Source of the DNA: Phaeospirillum tilakii
GTDB lineage: Bacteria > Pseudomonadota > Alphaproteobacteria > Rhodospirillales > Magnetospirillaceae
NCBI RefSeq assembly: GCF_042683125.1
Contig: NZ_JBHUIY010000005.1
Location: 62,001 to 126,000 of the forward strand
Direction of reading: 5' to 3'
Length of the DNA stretch: 64,000 nucleotides
In this document: one piece after another, positions 16,761-25,591 of the stretch
Layout of the letters: each line of letters starts with the position of its first letter
Position numbering within the stretch: the stretch's first letter is position 1
Notes under the pieces: generated by a model
Told to the model about the DNA's origin: nothing
Databases searched by the model: none
The model's input: the letters and a program-made list of their open reading frames with translations, nothing else
Program-made: the position numbers and the translations under genes

Positions 16761-17564
16761 TTAATCGACCAGCAGGATGACGTGGCTGGCCTTGATCAGG
16801 GCCCAGGCGGTGCGGCCGGGAGCCAGGGCCAGTTCCTCGGCGCCGTCGCGGGTGATCACCGCCGTCAGCGAGCGGCCGGCGCCGATGTCGAGCACGATCT
16901 CGCTGCTGACCGGGCCGTCCTCGCGCGCCGCCACCACCCCCTTGATCCGGTTGCGGGCCGACACCGCCGGACACTCCTCGCCGACGGCGAGGATCACGAA
17001 CGAGGCCTTGATCAGCGCCATCACCTCGCGGCCGGGGACGATGCCGAGATCGGCGACACTTTCCCGCGTCACCAGCGCGGTCAGCGAGGTGGATTCGGTC
17101 AGGTCAAGCTCGACCTCGGTGCTGACCGCGCCGGGATGGACGGCGCGGACCCGGCAGCGATAGGCGTTGCGGGCGCTGGTCTTCATGCCGAGACTCCACA
17201 GCAGGGAAAAGGGATCGGCCAGATCGCCGACCTCGCCGGCCGACAACCGCGCGGCGGCGCGGCCGAGCTTGCCCTCGATCAGGCGGAAGGCGGCGATCAG
17301 GGCCTGACCGTCCTCGGTCAGGGTGGCGCCGCCACCCTTGGCGCCGCCGGTGCGGCCGAGCACCGCCGGGCGCGGCATCAGGTTATTGATCGCGTCGAGC
17401 GCGTCCCATGCCGCCTTGTAGCTGAGGCCGACCGCCTGGGCGGCGCGGGTGATGCTGCCATGCACGCCGACCGCCTCAAGCAGGGCGATCCGCTCCCGCC
17501 CGACCATCGACCGCCGGCCGCCGCCCAGCGACAGCACGGCCTCGACCTTGGCTTCGCTTTCCAT
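16761..17564 (-). CDS. modE: ModE-family molybdate-responsive regulator
   Basis: 267 residues: an N-terminal LysR-like winged helix (about 20-90; VGVHGSITRAAQAVGLSYKAAWDALDAINN, then GGAKGGGATLT) followed by two tandem Mop/TOBE domains (about 125-190 and 198-265; TSARNAYRCRVRAV... and SARNRIKGVVAARE...). This is full-length ModE, which binds molybdate or tungstate and controls uptake and molybdoenzyme genes. No modABC transporter lies in the window, so its targets are elsewhere. A TATAGT box lies about 35 bp upstream (17604-17599). Confidence 0.93.
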   Translation of the reverse strand: MESEAKVEAVLSLGGGRRSMVGRERIALLEAVGVHGSITRAAQAVGLSYKAAWDALDAINNLMPRPAVLGRTGGAKGGGATLTEDGQALIAAFRLIEGKLGRAAARLSAGEVGDLADPFSLLWSLGMKTSARNAYRCRVRAVHPGAVSTEVELDLTESTSLTALVTRESVADLGIVPGREVMALIKASFVILAVGEECPAVSARNRIKGVVAAREDGPVSSEIVLDIGAGRSLTAVITRDGAEELALAPGRTAWALIKASHVILLVD

Positions 17565-17640
17565 TCCCGTCCGTCGCCCGTCAGATCATCGACGGCTCAC
17601 TATAGGGCGGCCGGCGGGGCAATGCATCGGCCAATCCGGC

Positions 17641-18327
<687 letters not shown>

Positions 18328-18389
18328 TTTTCTCCCCCGCTTGTCGCCGCCGCATCCTAAAGCGTCGGCCGCCACGGCGAAAGATCTGG

Positions 18390-18496
18390 CGGGCTGCCGC
18401 CCGCACCCGCTTGGGGCGATGCCCCAAACCCCCTTTATTTTCAAAAAAGAAGGGGGGTCCGGGGCATCGCCCCGGGCGGGTTTGGGCGGCAGCCCA
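18390..18496. repeat. Dispersed palindrome, family B, copy 2 (full)
   Basis: This is the complete nested element: outer stem GGGCTGCCGCCC / GGGCGGCAGCCC, middle stem GGGGCGATGCCCC / GGGGCATCGCCCC, and inner CCCCCTT / AAGGGGG around an A/T-rich loop. It is an imperfect inverted repeat of about 105 bp. It fills the space between the metQ stop and the ABC ATPase start and probably terminates metQ. Confidence 0.85.
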
Positions 18497-18497
18497 A

Positions 18498-19289
18498 TCA
18501 CCACGCCGGCACCACCGAGGCGCCGTAATGTTCGGTGATGAAGCGGCGGATCTCGGGGGCGTGATAAAAGCGGACCAGCTGCGCCAGCGCCGGCCGGTCG
18601 CGCTCGGCGGCGCGGACGGCGATGACGTTGGCGTAGGGCGAATCGGCGGATTCCAGCACCAGGGCGTCGCGGTGCGGCACCAGCCCGACCTCCAGCGCAT
18701 AATTGGAATTGATCGCGGCGACGGCGACGTCGTCGAGCGCGCGCGGCAATTGCGCCGCCGGCAGTTCGACCAGTTTGAGCCCGCGCGGATTGTCGATCAC
18801 GTCAAACGGGGTGGCGGCGATCCCCACCCCCGGCCGCAGCCGGATCAGCCCCTGCGCCTCCAGCAGCAGCAGGACCCGGCCGCCATTGGTCGGATCGGCC
18901 GGGATCGCCACCTTGTCGCCCCGCCCCAGCGCGTCGAGCGACCGGATCCGCTTCGAATAGAGCCCGATCGGAAACACCACCGTCCTGCCGATCACCGCGA
19001 GGGGATAGCCATGGGCGCGGATCTGCTCGTCGAGGAACGGCTGGTGCTGGAACGAATTGGCGTCGAGATCGCCCTGGGCCAGCGCGGCATTGGGCAATTG
19101 GTAATCGTCGAACTCGACCACCTTGATGGTCAGCCCCTCGCGCGCGGCGAGGGCGGCGACCTGTTCGAGGATCGCGGCATGCGGCCCGCCGGTGACCCCG
19201 ACCCGCAGCGTCTCCGCCCCCGCCACCACCGGCAGCGCCAGCAGGACCAACAGCAGGGCAAGGCCCCTCCGCAGCGAACTCACTCCCAT
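18498..19289 (-). CDS. metQ: MetQ/NlpA-family methionine-binding protein
   Basis: 263 residues with an N-terminal signal sequence (LRRGLALLLVLLALPVVAGA) and the NlpA fold: RVGVTGGPHAAILEQVA, VEFDDYQLPNAALAQGDLDANSFQHQPFL, IPADPTNGGRVLLLLEAQGLI. These are standard for D/L-methionine-binding components of MetNIQ importers. No lipobox Cys is visible, so it should be a soluble periplasmic protein rather than the usual lipoprotein. MetN and MetI are not adjacent. Start has GGAG 7 nt upstream. Confidence 0.88.
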   Translation of the reverse strand: MGVSSLRRGLALLLVLLALPVVAGAETLRVGVTGGPHAAILEQVAALAAREGLTIKVVEFDDYQLPNAALAQGDLDANSFQHQPFLDEQIRAHGYPLAVIGRTVVFPIGLYSKRIRSLDALGRGDKVAIPADPTNGGRVLLLLEAQGLIRLRPGVGIAATPFDVIDNPRGLKLVELPAAQLPRALDDVAVAAINSNYALEVGLVPHRDALVLESADSPYANVIAVRAAERDRPALAQLVRFYHAPEIRRFITEHYGASVVPAW

Positions 19290-19314
19290 TGGAACGCTCC
19301 ATTATCATCATAAA

Positions 19315-19323
19315 TCTAGTAGA
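19315..19323. promoter_or_regulatory. Small palindrome upstream of metQ
   Basis: TCTAGTAGA (TCTA/TAGA around one base) lies 26 bp from the metQ start, in an AT-rich patch in an otherwise GC-rich gap, within the expected promoter region. It could be an operator for a sulfur or methionine regulator; none can be named from sequence. Confidence 0.3.
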
Positions 19324-19451
19324 CTTCTAACACACCCTTCCCTTCCCCGCATCCCCCGTCCTGCCCGGCTGGAGGCCGGGCGCAATCCATGACATCATGA
19401 TGGACCAGAACAACCCGGGATGGGTGTGCCGGCCGAGGGGGGGGGACCGCG

Positions 19452-20612
19452 ATGCTGAGCCTGATCTGGCAGCCCGATTTCAGCGCCACCACCAACCCGA
19501 CCGACCCGGATTACCAGCGGGCGACCGACCTGCTGGCCCACCGCGACGGGGCCGCGTTGCAACGCTTCCCCCGCCCGCGCGGCTTCGTCCCTCCGGGCGA
19601 GGCGCTGCTCGCCGCCCTGACCGCCTGGGTCGGCCGCCAGGGCGGCCGGCCGCTGACCCTGATGGTGCATGGCGGCGCGTTCGATCCGCGCGACGGCGCC
19701 ACCGACAGCGACGACCCGTTCGAGCGGATCTATGCCCCACCCTCCCCCACCAATCCGGCCCGGCTGAGCTGGCTGCCGATCGTCGGGGTCTGTGACGAGG
19801 CCGGCCGCCCGGGACCCGGGGCGGCGATCGCCTTCGGCTGGCTGTCGCGCGGCGCGCTGCGGCACTGGGCCGGGGCCGGCTGGAACAACCCGTATTTGTT
19901 CCCGGCGTTCGACCTCGCCCCGCTCGCCGCCCAGGCGCTGGCGGCTTTGATCGCGGCGTTGCAGCAGATCGGCGCGCCGTTCTCGATCCTCGCCCATGGC
20001 CTCGGCACCCGGGTGGTGTCGCAGGCGATCGGGTATCTGCGGGAGGCGCCCCGCCCCTGGCCGGCCGGCGTGCTGGCGCGGATCCTGCTGCTGGCCGGCA
20101 GCGAATATGTGGTCGATGCCAACCGGACCCTGCTCGGTGCCGGGCTCGGCTTCGAGGTGTTCAACCTGGTCAACCGCAGTGACGCGGTGCTGTCCTGGCT
20201 GGTCGCCGACGGCAGCCATCCGGTGCGCTGGAACCGCAGCGACGCCGCCCGGGTGATCGGGTATCACGGCCTGAAGACCGCCCCGGGCTGGCTCGACCTC
20301 CCGCTCGACCGCGCCGAGGGGCAGGACTGGATCCGGACCCATCTCGGCCTGTCCGTCACCGGCCGCGCCCCGCCCGGCGACACGGCGCTCCACCGCCTCG
20401 CCGGGATGAACCACTGGATCGGGTCGATGGACCCGGGCAACCGCGCCCTGCTGCGCCGGCTGCTCGATCCGGGCCAGCCCGGCCTGCCCTGGTTCGAGGC
20501 CAACGCCTTCCCCCACCGCGACGACGGCCGGTTCGATCCCACCATCCCGCCGACGCCGATGACCATCGCCGCCCGGCAGGCGCAATGGCAAAGCGAGCCG
20601 ATCCTCGGCTGA
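19452..20612 (+). CDS. Alpha/beta-hydrolase-fold protein with altered nucleophile motif
   Basis: 386 residues. The central stretch LTLMVHGGAFDPRDG (oxyanion-type HG) and ILAHGLGTRVVSQAI match the alpha/beta hydrolase fold of the DUF900 kind, in which the second motif normally reads AHSLGTRV. Here the nucleophilic serine position is glycine (HGLG), so classical esterase activity looks lost. No signal peptide is apparent. The ATG at 19452 follows a G-rich ribosome site. The gene is single and divergent from metQ. Function is unknown; a non-catalytic or binding role is possible. Confidence 0.75.
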   Translation: MLSLIWQPDFSATTNPTDPDYQRATDLLAHRDGAALQRFPRPRGFVPPGEALLAALTAWVGRQGGRPLTLMVHGGAFDPRDGATDSDDPFERIYAPPSPTNPARLSWLPIVGVCDEAGRPGPGAAIAFGWLSRGALRHWAGAGWNNPYLFPAFDLAPLAAQALAALIAALQQIGAPFSILAHGLGTRVVSQAIGYLREAPRPWPAGVLARILLLAGSEYVVDANRTLLGAGLGFEVFNLVNRSDAVLSWLVADGSHPVRWNRSDAARVIGYHGLKTAPGWLDLPLDRAEGQDWIRTHLGLSVTGRAPPGDTALHRLAGMNHWIGSMDPGNRALLRRLLDPGQPGLPWFEANAFPHRDDGRFDPTIPPTPMTIAARQAQWQSEPILG

Positions 20613-20617
20613 GGCCC

Positions 20618-20646
20618 TTGGCGCGCGCCGGCGGCGGCGCTATGAT
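20618..20646 (+). promoter_or_regulatory. Sigma70-type promoter for the yjhX leader
   Basis: -35 TTGGCG (20618-20623), a 17-bp spacer, then -10 TATGAT (20641-20646). It predicts a transcript starting near 20653 and therefore a leader of about 170 nt before yjhX. Confidence 0.5.
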
Positions 20647-20661
20647 TCACCCCGAACCGGT

Positions 20662-20675
20662 CGGGAGGTCTCCCG
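20662..20675 (+). other. Hairpin in the yjhX leader
   Basis: CGGGAG and CTCCCG pair around a 2-nt loop, sequestering a Shine-Dalgarno-like GGGAGG ahead of the short leader frame. Further stems can form near 20715-20735 and 20752-20775. Confidence 0.45.
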
Positions 20676-20692
20676 CCGGCCAGGGAGCCTGG

Positions 20693-20710
20693 ATGCTGGA
20701 ATCCGTGTGA
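20693..20710 (+). CDS. Five-codon leader frame upstream of yjhX
   Basis: AGGGAG (20682-20687) is correctly spaced before ATG at 20693, which opens M-L-E-S-V then TGA. It is too short to be a functional protein but well placed to be translated. In E. coli the homologous gene topAI (yjhX) is preceded by a translated leader frame (toiL) that makes topAI respond to ribosome-targeting antibiotics. By analogy this frame may do the same; that is inference. Confidence 0.4.
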   Translation: MLESV

Positions 20711-20824
20711 GGACCGCGTCGCCCCAGCGGGGCGGCGCCGATGATGCCGACCCGCCGTTCTCCGTCGCGGAGAGCGGAACGATGGGTTGTGCCCGGATTC
20801 CTCCCGATTTCAGGCTTGTTCCTC

Positions 20825-21088
20825 ATGAATTTATCGAGAACCGAACAGCGGGTGCTGCATGTGCTCGCCCAGGGCGGCGCGATTCGCCATCAGCGCGGCG
20901 CCAACGGCAAGGTCGTCGCCGTCACCTGCACCACCCATGACGGGATGGTGCTGGCCGACTGCACCCTGGCCGCCTTTCAGTCGCTGCGGCGCAAGCGGCT
21001 GATCGTCTCGCACAACGGCGGCCCCTACCGCCTCGCCCGCCAGGGCCGTCTCGCCGTCCGCGCCCAGCCCGACAATCGCGGACGCTGA
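20825..21088 (+). CDS. yjhX: YjhX/TopAI family protein (UPF0386)
   Basis: 87 residues, MNLSRTEQRVLHVLAQGG..., with the family pattern ADCTLAAFQSLRRKRLI and NGGPYRLARQG. The E. coli member binds and inhibits DNA topoisomerase I and is toxic when overproduced. The start chosen is the conserved MNLS; it has only a weak ribosome site, consistent with translational control through the long leader (from about 20653). In E. coli it neighbours an acetyltransferase antitoxin (YjhQ); none is present here, so either it stands alone or its control is entirely via the leader. Confidence 0.88.
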   Translation: MNLSRTEQRVLHVLAQGGAIRHQRGANGKVVAVTCTTHDGMVLADCTLAAFQSLRRKRLIVSHNGGPYRLARQGRLAVRAQPDNRGR

Positions 21089-21091
21089 CGC

Positions 21092-21210
21092 CGGGCTGCC
21101 GCCCGGACCCGCCCGGGGCGATGCCCCGGACCTCCTTTGATTTCATCGATAAAAAATGAGGGGTTTGGGGAGCTTTGCTCCCCAAGCGGGCCGGCGGGCG
21201 GCAGCCCGCC
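21092..21210. repeat. Dispersed palindrome, family B, copy 3
   Basis: Outer GGGCTGCCGCCC/GGGCGGCAGCCC-type arms, a middle stem GGGGCGATGCCCC, and a divergent right half (TTTGGGGAGC-tttg-CTCCCCAA). It lies between convergent yjhX and the MacB-like permease gene. Confidence 0.75.
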
Positions 21211-21247
21211 TAACTTGCCTATGTTGCGCGCAGGGCGGCAGCCCGCC

Positions 21248-22498
21248 TCAGCCGGCGCCGCGCACGATATCGACCGGGTTGAGCCGGGCGGCGCGGCGGG
21301 CGGGCAGCCAGGCGGCGAAGGTGGCGGACAGGATCGCCATGCCGCCGCCGATCAGATAGGGGCGCGGGCTGCGCAGCAGGATCAGGCCGTGGGTCTTGAC
21401 GAAGCCTTCCATCTCGAACTTCAGCGAGCCCATGAATTCGACCAGGGCCCAGCCCAGCGCCCAGCCGAGCAGGGTGCCGATCACGCCGACGATCAGGCCT
21501 TCGAGCAGGAAGATCCGGCTGATGTCACGATCGCGGAAGCCCATCGATTTGAGGATGCCGATGTCGCGGGTCTTCTCGAACACCATGGTCGAGATCACGT
21601 TGAAGATGCCGAAGCAGGCCACCACCAGGATCGCGCTGACAGTGGGGTACATCGTCGCGTTCTGGATCACGTAGAGGCTGAGCACGTTGCGCGACTGTTC
21701 CTGCCAGGATTCGGCGCGGTAGCCGTATTCGCGCTCGATCCGCGCCGCCAGCGGGCGGGCCTGTTCGACATCGTCGAGGCGCAGGTTGATCCGGTTGACG
21801 ATGTTGAGCCGTTCCTGCAACACCTGGGCCTTTTTCAGCAGCACATAGCCGTTGAAATTGTCCATCCCGGTGATGCCGCTGGAGAACAGCCCGACCACCT
21901 TCATCTTCAGCAGCGTCCCGGTCGGCGAGGCGACCGAGATCAGGTCGTCCTTCTTGATCGCCGCCTTCTGCGCCAGCCCCTCGCCCAGGATGATCGCGTT
22001 GGAATGGGAATAGAGCGCGTCGAGCGTGCCCGACAGCAGGTCCTTCTCGATGTGGGTGACCTTGCGTTCCTGCTCGGGGACGATGCCGATCAGGTTGACC
22101 GGCAGATCCTTGCCGCCGAAATGGATCAGGGCGTTGCCGGACAAGGCCGGGGCGACCCGGACTCCGGGCAGCGTCTCCAGTTCGGCCAGGATGTTGCGGG
22201 CGCCGCGCAGGCCCCGGTTTTCGTCGCGCGGCTTGACCCCGCGCAGATCGACCGCGCCATCGGGATAGAGCCGCTCGACCGGCTGCAATGGCGGGGTGCG
22301 GTGCTCGTCCATCACCACGATGTGCGGCTGGATGTCGATGATGCGGGCGATGAAATCCTGCTGGAAGCCTTGCAGCATCGCGGCGATGGCGATGAAGAAC
22401 GCCACCCCCAGCATCACCCCCAGCAGCGACATCACCGTCTGGCGCCGCCGATGCGACAGATGGCGCAGCGCGATGTCGAGTTCGAGCGCCAGCGCCAT
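21248..22498 (-). CDS. MacB/LolC-like ABC permease (FtsX fold)
   Basis: 416 residues: TM1 near 22-42 (MSLLGVMLGVAFFIAIAAM), a large periplasmic domain (about 45-280), then three TM segments near 290-315, 340-365 and 380-405, with the FtsX motif FEKTRDIGILKSMGFRDRDI. It ends in the usual LPARRAARLNPVDIVRG. The architecture fits a mechanotransmission ABC exporter in the inner membrane. It lies 2 bp beyond the adaptor gene, giving an adaptor-permease pair; the ATPase is missing here (see 17641-18327). Confidence 0.88.
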   Translation of the reverse strand: MALALELDIALRHLSHRRRQTVMSLLGVMLGVAFFIAIAAMLQGFQQDFIARIIDIQPHIVVMDEHRTPPLQPVERLYPDGAVDLRGVKPRDENRGLRGARNILAELETLPGVRVAPALSGNALIHFGGKDLPVNLIGIVPEQERKVTHIEKDLLSGTLDALYSHSNAIILGEGLAQKAAIKKDDLISVASPTGTLLKMKVVGLFSSGITGMDNFNGYVLLKKAQVLQERLNIVNRINLRLDDVEQARPLAARIEREYGYRAESWQEQSRNVLSLYVIQNATMYPTVSAILVVACFGIFNVISTMVFEKTRDIGILKSMGFRDRDISRIFLLEGLIVGVIGTLLGWALGWALVEFMGSLKFEMEGFVKTHGLILLRSPRPYLIGGGMAILSATFAAWLPARRAARLNPVDIVRGAG

Positions 22499-22500
22499 CG

Positions 22501-23505
22501 CTATTTGACCCGCACCCGGGTGCCGGGCTTCAGCCCGGGCGGCGGCGCGGCCAGGAACGGCAGGTCGGGGCCGATCCCGTCCAGCACCTCGACCTGACTG
22601 CGGCCGCGAATGCCGAGTTTGACCGGCTTGGCCACCACCAATCCATCCTCGACCGCCAGCACCTTGTCCTCGACCAGGGCGCTCGACGGCATCAGCCACG
22701 CCTCGGGATGTTCGGCGACGACGATGTTGATCTCGGTGGTCATCCCGATCAGCAGCGGGCTGTCCTCGGGCAGCAGGGCGCGGACGCGGAAGGTCTTGTT
22801 GACCGGATCGCCCTTGGGAGTGATCCGATCGACCCGGGCCTCCAGCACCTTGCCGGGGAAGGCGTCGGCCTTGATCAGGATCTTCTGGCCGACCTTGACC
22901 CGGGGGATGTCCTCCTCGTCAACCTCGGCGGTGATCCGCAACGGTTTCAGCGCGCCGACCCAGAACAGCGCGTCCTTGGTCTCGGCCAGTTCGCCCGGCT
23001 CGCCGTCACGGCGCAGCACCACCCCGTCGATCGGCGAGGTCACCAGCAGGTCGGAGCGTTGCTGGCGGGCGGCGCGGATGGTGGCGGTGACCTGATCGAA
23101 CTCGCTGCGGTCCTTGTCGAGCGCCTCGCGCGCCCGCACCCCGCGCGCCACCAGGATCGCCGAGCGTTCCGCCTCCTCGCGCAGATAGGCGGCCTTGGCC
23201 TCCAGTTCGGCCACCCTGGCGTGGGCCTGGCGGTCGTCGAGCCGAGCCAGCGGCTGGCCGGCACGCACCCGCTCGCCCTCGTGGGCCAGCACCTCGGCGA
23301 TGCGGCCGGACACCACCGGCGGGATCCGCGCCCACACCTCGGCCTCGACCGTGCCGGTGGCGTAGACCGCCTCGACCGCCGGGCCGCGCCGCAGCCGGAT
23401 GGTCTCGACCTCGGGGGTGCCGCCACGTTGCCATGCCCACACCCCGCCCCCCGCCAAAGCGAGCAGCAGCAGGAGCATCAGCGGGCGGAGGAGAAGGCGC
23501 GGCAT
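22501..23505 (-). CDS. Periplasmic adaptor (HlyD/MacA-like)
   Basis: 334 residues. An N-terminal signal-anchor (LLLRPLMLLLLLALAGGGVWAW) is followed by a lipoyl/barrel-sandwich half (VEAEVWARIPPVVSGRIAEVLAHEGERVRAGQPLARLDD), a helical hairpin (about 100-150) and the second half (LLVTSPIDGVVLRRDGEPGEL), then beta-barrel domains. It should link the inner-membrane permease to an outer-membrane channel. It lies 32 bp downstream of bioA and 2 bp upstream of the permease, so it may share the bio transcript. Confidence 0.88.
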   Translation of the reverse strand: MPRLLLRPLMLLLLLALAGGGVWAWQRGGTPEVETIRLRRGPAVEAVYATGTVEAEVWARIPPVVSGRIAEVLAHEGERVRAGQPLARLDDRQAHARVAELEAKAAYLREEAERSAILVARGVRAREALDKDRSEFDQVTATIRAARQQRSDLLVTSPIDGVVLRRDGEPGELAETKDALFWVGALKPLRITAEVDEEDIPRVKVGQKILIKADAFPGKVLEARVDRITPKGDPVNKTFRVRALLPEDSPLLIGMTTEINIVVAEHPEAWLMPSSALVEDKVLAVEDGLVVAKPVKLGIRGRSQVEVLDGIGPDLPFLAAPPPGLKPGTRVRVK

Positions 23506-23537
23506 CGGGGGGAGCCCTTCTGGGGGGAGGTGGTGGT

Positions 23538-24851
23538 CTATCCGGCCAGTTCGGCCAGGATCGCGTCGATCCCGTCCCAGGCCCGGTGCAGCTCGGCATC
23601 GGTGACGCAGTAAGGCGGCAGCAGATACAGCACGTCGCCCAGCGGACGCAACAGCAGGCCGCGCCCCAGCGCCGCCGCCTTGATTTTGGGGCCGATCGCT
23701 GCGCCGTAACCCGCGCCGCCATCGCCGACGGTGCAGGCGGCGACGGTACCGCACAGCCGGGTGCGGCCGACCCGGCCGCGCCGGGCCAGATCGTCGAGCC
23801 GGTCGCGGTGGATCGCCTCGATCGCGGCGCGGCGGGCGGTGCAGTCGGCGCCCTCCAGCAGATCGAGCGAGGCCAGCCCGGCAGCGCAGCCGAGCGGGTT
23901 GGCGGTGTAGGAATGGCCGTGCAGGAAGGCGACGTCGAGGCTGGCGCCGAGGAAGGCCTGATGGATCGACTCGCGCGCCACCGTCGCCGCCATCGGCAGG
24001 AAGCCGCCGGTGATCCCCTTCGACAGGCAGACCAGATCGGGAGTGATCCCGGCCTTGAGGCAGGCGAACAGCGGGCCGGTGCGGCCGAACCCGGTCATCA
24101 CCTCGTCGAGGATCAGCAGCGCGCCTTCCGCCCGCACCCGCTCGGCCACGGCGGCGAGGAACGACGGGCGGCACATCCGCATCCCGCCTGCGCCCTGGAT
24201 CAGCGGCTCGGCGATCACCGCCGCGACCCGGCCGGGCTGGGCGGCGAAGGCGCGGTCGAGCGCGTCGAGCGCCGCCGCCTCGCGCGCCGCCACCTGGTCG
24301 TCGCCGTCCCAGGTGGCCGGGAACGGCACGGTTTCAACCGGGAACAGCAGCCCTTCCCAGGCGGAGAAGAAGCCCGAGGCCCGCCCGGCCGACATCGCCC
24401 CCACCGTGTCGCCGTGATAGCCGCCCTCGAAGCCGATGAAGCGGTCACGGCCGGGCTGACCGACATTGCGCCAGTATTGCAGCGCCATCTTCAGCGCCAC
24501 CTCGACCGCGGTCGAGCCGTCGTCGGAAAAGAACACCCGGTCGAGATCGCCCGGCAGATGCCCGGCCAGCCGCGCCGCCAGTTCCACCGCCGGACGGTGG
24601 GTGAAGTCGGCGAAGATCACCTGTTCCAGCGTCGCGGCCTGCCGCGCCACCGCTTCGACGATGGCGGGATGGGCATGGCCGTGCAGATTGACCCACCAGG
24701 ACGACACCAGATCGAGCAGCTCGCGCCCGTCCTCGGTCACCAGGGTCGCGCCATGCCCCGATGCCGCCACCAGCGGCACCCCGGCGGTGGCCGACTGGGT
24801 GAAGGGATGCCAGACATGGCGGGCGTCGAGGGCGAGCAGATCGGCGGACAT
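23538..24851 (-). CDS. bioA: Adenosylmethionine-8-amino-7-oxononanoate transaminase (BioA)
   Basis: 437 residues of class III PLP aminotransferase making 7,8-diaminononanoate from KAPA with SAM as amino donor. The PLP lysine is Lys278 in CLSKGITGG and the partner Asp249 sits in LILDEVMTGFGRTG; SSWWVNLHGHAHP near the N-terminus is BioA-typical. Start MSADLLALDARH at 24851 has AAGGAG upstream; a longer frame upstream runs into a family B repeat and is rejected. It follows bioD after a 134-bp gap holding that repeat. Confidence 0.95.
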   Translation of the reverse strand: MSADLLALDARHVWHPFTQSATAGVPLVAASGHGATLVTEDGRELLDLVSSWWVNLHGHAHPAIVEAVARQAATLEQVIFADFTHRPAVELAARLAGHLPGDLDRVFFSDDGSTAVEVALKMALQYWRNVGQPGRDRFIGFEGGYHGDTVGAMSAGRASGFFSAWEGLLFPVETVPFPATWDGDDQVAAREAAALDALDRAFAAQPGRVAAVIAEPLIQGAGGMRMCRPSFLAAVAERVRAEGALLILDEVMTGFGRTGPLFACLKAGITPDLVCLSKGITGGFLPMAATVARESIHQAFLGASLDVAFLHGHSYTANPLGCAAGLASLDLLEGADCTARRAAIEAIHRDRLDDLARRGRVGRTRLCGTVAACTVGDGGAGYGAAIGPKIKAAALGRGLLLRPLGDVLYLLPPYCVTDAELHRAWDGIDAILAELAG

Positions 24852-24870
24852 CGGGGGGATCCTCTCCTTG

Positions 24871-24982
24871 TTGGGCTGCCGCCCAAACCCGCTTGGGGCG
24901 ATGCCCCAAACCCCCTTCTTTTTCAGAAACAAAGGGGGTCCGGGGCATCGCCCCGGGCGGGCCAGCGGGCGGCAGCCCGCTT
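24871..24982. repeat. Dispersed palindrome, family B, copy 4 (full)
   Basis: Complete nested element with outer stem GGGCTGCCGCCC/GGGCGGCAGCCC, middle stem GGGGCGATGCCCC/GGGGCATCGCCCC, and inner CCCCCTT/AAGGGGG. It separates bioD from bioA inside the biotin gene cluster. Confidence 0.85.
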
Positions 24983-24985
24983 AAT

Positions 24986-25591
24986 CTAGGGACAGGCGAA
25001 AGACGGCGCCGGCAGGCTTTCCAGCATCGCCGGGGTCACCGCCGGCAGCGGCTGGATCTCGGCCAGCACCGGCACGCCGCCGAAATGCTCGATCGCCTCG
25101 CGGTTGGCCGGGTTGCGCTGGCCGTTGAGCACCACGCCGAGCAGCGGCACCCGGCGGCGGCGCAGCACCTCCAGCGTCATCAGGGTATGGTTGATGGTGC
25201 CGAGCCCGGAGCGGGCCACCACCACCGCCGGCAGGCCGAAGCGGACCATCAGATCGACCATCAGCGCGGTATCGTTGATCGGCACCATCGCGCCGCCGGC
25301 ACCCTCGACCACCAGCCGCTCGCGCTCGGGCAGCACCAGGGTGGACAGATCGATGCGGCGGCGTTCGCGCCGGGCCGCCTCGTGCGGCGACAGCGGCGCC
25401 TGCAACTCGACCGCGGGCGGGATGATCTCGATCCCCGGCGCCATCCGCCCGACCCAGGCCGGGTCGGTGCCCTCGACCGTGCCGGACTGGATCGGCTTCC
25501 AGTAGGACGCCCGCCAGGACCGGGCCAGCCAGGCCGAAACCAGGGTCTTGCCGATGCCGGTGTCGGTGCCGGTGACGAACACGCCCCTCAT
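24986..25591 (-). CDS. bioD: Dethiobiotin synthetase (BioD)
   Basis: 201 residues. The P-loop GTDTGIGKT (8-16) and KPIQSGTVEGTDP, then VEGAGGAMVPIND, are the conserved ATP and substrate motifs. BioD carboxylates 7,8-diaminononanoate with CO2 and ATP to dethiobiotin. It overlaps bioC by 4 bp (ATGA), so they are translationally coupled. Slightly shorter than E. coli BioD (225 aa). Confidence 0.94.
   Translation of the reverse strand: MRGVFVTGTDTGIGKTLVSAWLARSWRASYWKPIQSGTVEGTDPAWVGRMAPGIEIIPPAVELQAPLSPHEAARRERRRIDLSTLVLPERERLVVEGAGGAMVPINDTALMVDLMVRFGLPAVVVARSGLGTINHTLMTLEVLRRRRVPLLGVVLNGQRNPANREAIEHFGGVPVLAEIQPLPAVTPAMLESLPAPSFACP

Noticed and set aside
19290..19451. A SAM riboswitch upstream of metQ
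   Set aside because: The short AT-rich leader shows none of the conserved stems of SAM riboswitch classes.
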